Shown here: positions 57,876-64,000 of the stretch, in pieces
How the letters are laid out: every line of letters begins with the position of its first letter
How positions within the stretch are numbered: position 1 is the stretch's first letter
Source: Blastomussa wellsi
Lineage: Eukaryota > Cnidaria > Anthozoa > Scleractinia > Plerogyridae
NCBI GenBank assembly: GCA_947652115.1
Contig: OX393563.1
Span: forward strand, 3,777,818 to 3,841,817
Reading direction: 5' to 3'
Length of the DNA: 64,000 bases
Translations under genes and position numbers: made by a program
The notes under the pieces: model-generated
Told to the model about the DNA's origin: nothing
The model's database searches: none
What the model saw: only the letters and a program-made list of their open reading frames with translations

Positions 57876-58967
57876 TTATAACGTGGTGGTTCGTGTGGCT
57901 GTGCTCTGTCCACCTTGATTGTGCAGCAAGCTATTGCATTGTCGATTCCCGGATGTACGAGACGATGGATGCCGCTGGATAAACTTACATCTCAGCGCGG
58001 GAGCAACGCCTGAAAATGCATTTCTAAAATGCTTGTTCCTCAGTGCATACAAATACGGATTCAAGGCCGAGCTGGAGTATCCTAACATCAGAAGTATTAT
58101 GTAAAGTTCTCCGGGGATCGCAGATAAACACGTCACACACGATATGTACATGATCGTTGTGACGATGCTAAGGAGCGTGTGCGGCATCCAACAGAAGAAG
58201 AAAGCGCACGCTACAACGAGGATGTTTTTTGTCGTTTTAATTCTCTTTCTAATGCTCTTAGTGGATTTTCGTCCCGTGTAGGGTGAATTCTCTATTTGAT
58301 TCAACGCTTCCTGCTTGCTCATACCACTGGCAATTTTGTAAATTCTCCAATACAGCACGCACATGAACAGTGTTGGTAAGACGAAGTTAACAGATGAACT
58401 GAGTAAAGAGTACTCGGGAGTGATGTTGAATTCGCAAAAATTGTTTTCGACGCTGCGAAGCAATCGATTCCAGCCCATAACAGGCATAAGAGCAAAAATC
58501 CCCGAATAGATCCACAGAGATAAAATAACCAGACCTGCTCGCTTACGGGTCATAAATGGAGTTTGGCGAAAGCGGTTAAGTGGATCCTGAAGGCACTTAT
58601 AACGATCCACGCTGACGGCTAAAAGGCTCCAAATGGACGAGGGCACAGTGATGAGATACGCTGATGTCCACACCTGACAGAGCGCTTCGCCATGGGGCCA
58701 AATTTGATTGGTTAAAAGTTGTTCGAGATCAAAAGGCATCGCGAAGCAAGCAGTGAGCAAATCGCTAACAGCCAGGGAAAAAATAAAGTGGTTTGTGGGC
58801 GACTTGCGAACCATTCCACTCACAATGAAAGCGAGGCAGGCTAAAAGATTTCCAACTATCGCCATGACAATTATGACAACATAGACTGACGTACTAACGT
58901 ACTTCAAGCCTGAACTCAGTGACGTCATAGCTGGAGTTGCGGAAAGATTCGTTTCAGAGATATTCAT
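57876..58967 (-). CDS. Class A (rhodopsin-like) GPCR, 363 aa, intronless
   Basis: A complete frame starting MNISETNLSATPAMTS (glycosylation sites at Asn2 and Asn7). TM1 has GNLLAC, TM2 FSLAVSDLLTA, TM3 CQVWTSAYLITVPS then VDRY, TM6 CWMP and TM7 NPYLYA. It has a long Ser/Thr/Arg-rich cytoplasmic tail of about 50 residues, likely a site of phosphorylation. It is a plasma-membrane receptor signalling through G proteins. Like its neighbour it has Tyr at 3.32 rather than Asp, so it is not a canonical amine receptor. Both genes are intronless and on the same strand, which fits tandem duplication of a retro-derived receptor as seen in cnidarian GPCR expansions. Ligand unknown. Confidence 0.93.
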   Translation of the reverse strand: MNISETNLSATPAMTSLSSGLKYVSTSVYVVIIVMAIVGNLLACLAFIVSGMVRKSPTNHFIFSLAVSDLLTACFAMPFDLEQLLTNQIWPHGEALCQVWTSAYLITVPSSIWSLLAVSVDRYKCLQDPLNRFRQTPFMTRKRAGLVILSLWIYSGIFALMPVMGWNRLLRSVENNFCEFNITPEYSLLSSSVNFVLPTLFMCVLYWRIYKIASGMSKQEALNQIENSPYTGRKSTKSIRKRIKTTKNILVVACAFFFCWMPHTLLSIVTTIMYISCVTCLSAIPGELYIILLMLGYSSSALNPYLYALRNKHFRNAFSGVAPALRCKFIQRHPSSRTSGNRQCNSLLHNQGGQSTATRTTTL

Positions 58968-61900
58968 CGCGAATTGTCGGGTAGAGCGTAAATTTAACGA
59001 CGGTTACCCGGAAGATTCAGGAATGAGCGTTTAAAAATCGAATTGGAAAGTCGTTGTAGTGAAAACAGTAACTGTAAAACGCAAAGTTCTGAAAAGTTGC
59101 AAAATCTTCAACTGATAATGTCAGATCTGTGATACTTGCAATGGAAGCTAACACCGAAAGGCAGATCAATTATTAACGTATAGAAACAACTTTCCATATA
59201 TCAAGGATTGTACAGTGTTATTCTGGCAGGCTTTAAATGTACTGAGGCAAGTCTTGGTTGATCTTTTCTGTTTTTTCAGTTCCTTTGTTCCAGATGTCGC
59301 AAGATTCGCAGGTAAATTCGTCCAAAAAATTGCAAAAGTGTTGCTTCGTTTCCGCTGTTTAACTTGGTATTTAGCGATGAAGAGGAAATCATTCGCTTGA
59401 AGTTTCAGGTCCTATTGAGCAACTGTTCTGGTGCGGATAAGAAAGTTCCATAAACGTCTTTTTCCCATAAAGTAGCAAGGCTTTTCAGCGTTAACTTCCC
59501 AGTCGGCGCAGCTCAAATCTAAATGATCTGGCCAAAGGAAGGAATTAAAGATATGATCAATTTATTATTGTTGATAAGTAAGTTGTTCCGGTGATTGTTT
59601 TGAAAAGATTAGACACTCACCGACGAATCACTGTATACGAGTACAGACTGGGAGACCAATACTGAAAGAAACCCCATTGAACTCGTCACTTGACTGGTGA
59701 AAATTATCAAACTCGGTAGCAATAAGGCATTACCAATAATGGCGAAAAGTGATATGATCATACTTTACCTCAAGGCGAGAAGCTGGAAACCCTCACGTTA
59801 TAATTTGTCTGGTTTTTACAATTGGGTAAACCTCCAACCCTAGTCCTGATGATCCAAGGTTGTTTAAACTAGAGTTAGAAATAGCCTCGTCATTGTTATA
59901 AACATGGAGAGTTCTTTGTACGCCTTTGCAAACACACAAGATCACAACTTCTAAATTCAAACACTTTCTTTATTAATTAAGCAACCACTTTGCGTCCCTG
60001 TCACAAGGTAAAGCAAAGGAACTACGCTTTGTGCACAAAACGTCGGTGTATCGCATCCCGAGGCGATTTTAATTTCAGCCACTTTTTGAACAATGCTCTT
60101 TTTAATTTTAACATTTGCCGACAGGGTAATGTCCAAAATACAATTGACACGCCAGAATTATTCAATTAGGCCTACTGTGCAAATTGAAAATCTGTAGGCT
60201 TGACGTGGTCAATAAAAATTATTAATCCCTAAATCATGACGAATTGTCTCCAAAAAAATTAAACATCCTTTTTCTTCCCAGCAACTAATTTTTTAACCTG
60301 TCAAACTAATTGCTATTTTTTCACGTGGAAACTTTCATTGAGTTCACTTGTATTGATTTCTCATATTTACAATTTACTTTTTTATTCTTATGTAGAATGG
60401 CTCGTCAACGATTATTTTCAAATTCATTCAATTGCATTTTCGAAATATCAATTCTCCTTTGTTGATTTAATACATTTTCTTTCGTGTCAAGATGGGGAAT
60501 TTGATGATCTATATCCCCAAGTTTATGACTAAGCTCATTTTTCACCTGTTAGTCTAATGAATAATATATTGTTGTTTTAAGAAATTCAATTTTTAGCACA
60601 AATATTTTTGACTCTCAACCTCACGGACAACTGTTATGCTTGGGGCCTAATCAAATTAACTAACACTTTTGCAAGCTTTTTTGTTGATTTCAGTTTCCGA
60701 TGTAAGAATTTGCTCGCATTGCCAATAGGAGTTCTAACTCGCAAACCTTTCTCTGTCATTTATTTTACATTTAATTTAATAGTTATGACCAGGAGTCTGA
60801 AAAGAATGAATCTTCGCTTTAGAAGACCCAAAATGCCTTCATATGGAAATTTTCTACATCCTAAACGTCAAACATGTTCAAAATATAATCATTAGCGTCT
60901 GAATGCAAAACAAGACAGATAACAACGGAAGATTTTGAAAAAAGTAACAGTTCATCCCTAAAAATTAATAATGAAGAATTCAAAATATTTGTAGCTGCAA
61001 TTGGAAGGTAACCCTGCAATCTTCAAGCTGATCGGAATCTGAATTCTTCTAGTCTTATCAATACTTCGCCAACAAAGAGGTCACGAGAATCAAGAAAAAT
61101 GATCGTCGATTAACTGTGGTGATAGTTGTATGCATGGACTGTCCTATATATAATAATAACTTTTGTTCGTCATGTATTTGATAATAGTATAATAGTAAGA
61201 TGATGTATTTGCTTTATAAAGTGCGGGGACGGTTGTTACACTGCCTAGCTCAAAGCACGAGTTTAGATAAATCAGTGAAATCTGATTTTTAGATTGTTTT
61301 TTGTTTTTGGTCAGATAGCGCAAATACTAAAATAATTTAAGTACATGAGGAATCCTAAGGGGTATTTGGGAATTTTTAATTTGGAAATAAACTAGAAAAA
61401 GTAACCCTGTGGAGTTTTGCGCTAACATATTTCAAAAATTAACCGCATTGAAACATCACCCAATTTGGGTTTAGATTTGTTTCCATCAGCTGAAGAATTT
61501 TATGAAATTGAAAACTGATCAAACGTTCTATAATAACTATTACTCAACGTAACAAGATTGTCAAAAATATAATGATATCCTCATGATCAGCTTATAAAGT
61601 TGGAATGACTTTTGAAATCAGTCGAACTGAAGACAGTTTTCAGCCGAAACCTTGCCTGATTTTGCAATTGCCCGTCTAAATTATCGGAAATTTTAAGTCT
61701 TCAATTAGCGAAAAGTTACTTGATTTTGGGGGGTTTATTTGCGGGCTCTGATTAAAGATAATTCAATTGGTTTTTACTGATCGTTAAAAATTGCCAGTCT
61801 GAAAGACATGCACCATTAACGAAAGGCAATTGATGGTTGTGGTTTTAATATTCCTGCGTTATTTGAATCAATGTCCCAAATATCATGTTCTTCCTGGGAA

Positions 61901-62584
61901 GACAAATAACCTTAAGATTGACAAAAACATAAAATTTTCTGACACAAAATTTAACACGTCGCGCAAGAACTTCGCTTTGGAAACCTACGAAAGTCAAGAC
62001 TAGGGAGACAACTTTCTTTGGAACAGTGGCGAAGTGAGAAGCTGCTTCTTTACTTATTTCTACCGTTAGTATCAACTATCGGAAGTATCAATTTTGTCAT
62101 TGTTTTTTAGCTAGTCAACAGTGCCTCGCATTATTTTTGTATTTTTTAAAATGTTTTGTAACAGTTATAACCGTAACTTCTGAATATATACTTCTTCTAT
62201 ATATATATGTTGAAGCATACGAGAATCAAGTTTATATAAAGTTTTACCATGCGTTGTCTATTGATAATGTTTGTAACCACCGTTTGCTTTCATTTTCTTC
62301 TAAAGTAGAAATGACCGAAGAACAAGAATATTTATGACGTAAAGGTTAACTTCAGTGGGCGTATAGGATTCAAAAATCGGCAAGGTACAAGCAATTCCCC
62401 TCTTAGTTTTTGAGATTTTGACACTTTTGAGAAGAAAATGACGTCACAAAATTTTTTTCGCCAAATCTTGTTTTAGTATTTTGGGATATCTACGACGGTT
62501 TTCGAAATATGTCTATCCATTCGAGAGATAAATAGAGAATATTACATGGCCGCTTGGAGATACGAAATTTCTCGTCGAGTGTTG
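58968..62584. other. AT-rich intergenic DNA, no gene seen
   Basis: About 3.6 kb upstream of the second GPCR. Frames at 60338-60532 and 60608-60895 are low-complexity and have no domain I recognise. No repeat stands out. Confidence 0.45.
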
Positions 62585-62818
62585 GGAGATATTTCACCAG
62601 TGAGCGCATTTTATTTATTATATGAACAACAATGAACATGAATGAACTTCCAAACCTATTTTCTTTTGCTGCGAAAGGCGCGATTTATTGCATAACCCCA
62701 GCAACAGTGATATCTTCACATGTGAATTAAGATAACATGTTACCTTCACGTGCGAAGATATCAGTTTTCGCGCAAAAGCTCACCTGGTATTTCACTGCTG
62801 TTCATATAATAAAACGTT
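62585..62818. repeat. Foldback repeat with nested hairpin
   Basis: The outer words ATTTCACCAGTGAGC/GCTCACCTGGTATTTCAC and ATTATATGAACA/TGTTCATATAAT are inverted. An inner pair, GATATCTTCACATGTGAA/TTCACGTGCGAAGATATC, folds around position 62735. MITE-like. Confidence 0.6.
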
Positions 62819-62821
62819 TTA

Positions 62822-62935
62822 TTGAGTTTTTTTTTTTTTTTCAAAAAAATAACTCTTAGTCGGCTTGCGGACGTATGTCGCTATTCAGTGGATGGATGGG
62901 TGGATGGATGGATAGATGGGTGGGTGGACGAGCGA
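62822..62935. repeat. Poly-T run and GGAT/GGTG microsatellite
   Basis: A T-rich homopolymer at 62826-62841 and a GATG/GGTG tetranucleotide run at 62888-62930. Confidence 0.8.
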
Positions 62936-63300
62936 TGTATTTCACACCAATCAGAATTAGGATACTATCGATCGATAACCAATGAAATTGCCGCTTGTAT
63001 GTATCGTTTAATTTTGTATCAATATTTGTTTCGGATTCAAGGGACGGCCATCTTTATTTTCGTATAAACTTGGCCTTATTGGGCGGTGTTGGCATGACGT
63101 CTCTATTTCCAGCACTCGGTGTTTATGTAGCTCTGGTGTACCACGTTGTGTGTGGGTTTTAAGCGGAAAACTGTTCGGAAATTTTCATGGTGGTGAAAAA
63201 GGTACGAGAATGTGAAGTTTTACATGCTGCAAGCAGTCTGTTTTGGCGGCTTTGGGTTGAGGGATTGTTTTTCGATTGCGGTTAGTTGTGAATAAGAGCC

Positions 63301-63534
63301 ATGTTGAATTTTAAAATGTTTCTTACTGAAGTAACGATAGCTTTAATTTTGGTTAAATTTGAAGTTGCGGATGCACGCAGCTTCCTATTTCTCGGAGATG
63401 CGTTGTTTGAAATCAGTAGAGCTGAGAGATCAGACATGATCAGAGACTTTACTTCAGGACATAGTAGATGTCATACGGCATTTAAGAATTTGAAGTTAGG
63501 GAGGCCACATACTCAAGAACGCAGGGTACAGTAA
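63301..63534 (+). CDS. Possible first exon of a secreted protein
   Basis: A 77-codon frame. The start MLNFKMFLTEVTIALILVKF followed by EVADARS looks like a signal peptide with a plausible cleavage site. The rest (FLGDALFEISRAERSDMIRD) has no known domain. A donor-like CAGG|GTACAG lies just before the stop. The remainder of any gene would be at the window edge or beyond. It rests only on the signal-like start. Confidence 0.25.
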   Translation: MLNFKMFLTEVTIALILVKFEVADARSFLFLGDALFEISRAERSDMIRDFTSGHSRCHTAFKNLKLGRPHTQERRVQ

Positions 63535-64000
63535 TTCCGGAGAAACAGCTTTCATTGCAGACGACCCAGCTCTGGTAAATATTTCGCGAACCGTTCGTAA
63601 TTAAATGTGCAAAATCTTTCACCAGGATTTTCGGCACAAATTCCGTAACAACCACAAAACAAGGTACTAACTGTACTACGTTTAAAAAACCCTTTCGAAA
63701 GATATATTTTTCCATTTGATCCGTTTATTGTCTTTCGATAAAATACTTTGGTGCGTGTTTAATAAATCACAAAATATGACGCTTTGTGTTGAAAATCAGC
63801 CATGCAGAAAAACAAAGTATCATGTTTCAACATTTCGAATTAAAACAAAAGTATCATATTACAAATAAACAAAAGTATCGTGTTGCCGCTGTCAACAGAA
63901 GGCTAGGAATCACGTTTGGTGTTGCATTCTGCACTGTCCTGGAGTCTCTGAGTTTTTCATTTTCAGGTAGAAATAGCTTTGTTAATTAGAGTTGGCATTT

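Overview
The window looks like nuclear DNA of an anthozoan cnidarian, most likely a stony coral. It is AT-rich, its genes have introns with ordinary GT..AG sites, and it is packed with tRNA-derived SINEs, foldback elements, MITE-like elements and Penelope-like debris. It carries gene families expanded in cnidarians: EAR/EPTP-repeat secreted proteins, LECT2-like M23 proteins and intronless class A GPCRs. The taxon is an inference. Two 200-N assembly gaps lie at 1363-1562 and 29499-29698.

Layout. 0-4 kb: a single-exon ORF with a GRF-like zinc-finger motif (- strand), a gap and two inverted-repeat elements. 4-10 kb: a seven-exon ankyrin-repeat gene on the + strand, assembled here in frame to 495 aa, with SINEs, foldbacks and nested DNA transposons in its introns. 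10-12 kb: a degenerate tandem copy of that gene's last exon and 3' flank. 11.8-26.5 kb: two nearly identical 7.3-kb tandem units, each with one four-exon LECT2-like gene (- strand). 26.5-33 kb: a third, diverged five-exon LECT2-like gene, with a LINE fragment and a long TTCG-type satellite. 34.6-51.6 kb: pieces of a secreted gene family (signal peptide, collagen-like repeats, coiled coil, EAR propeller) on the - strand. One is a head without EAR repeats, one is a signal exon plus a frameshifted EAR exon, and one is an EAR exon with a premature stop. A small two-exon membrane or secreted gene (+) and a Penelope-like fragment with a hammerhead ribozyme motif lie among them. 55.4-59 kb: two intronless class A GPCR genes (-), related to each other. 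59-64 kb: mostly AT-rich sequence without convincing genes.

How the genes may work together. The LECT2-like and collagen/EAR-type genes all encode secreted proteins and would act outside the cell. A linked recognition or adhesion role is inference only. The strongest observations are: the duplicated LECT2-like copies retain a histidine at the M23 catalytic position that the third copy lacks; hammerhead ribozyme cores occur in retroelement debris; and exon phases suggest how the collagen/EAR family was originally built and then broken up.
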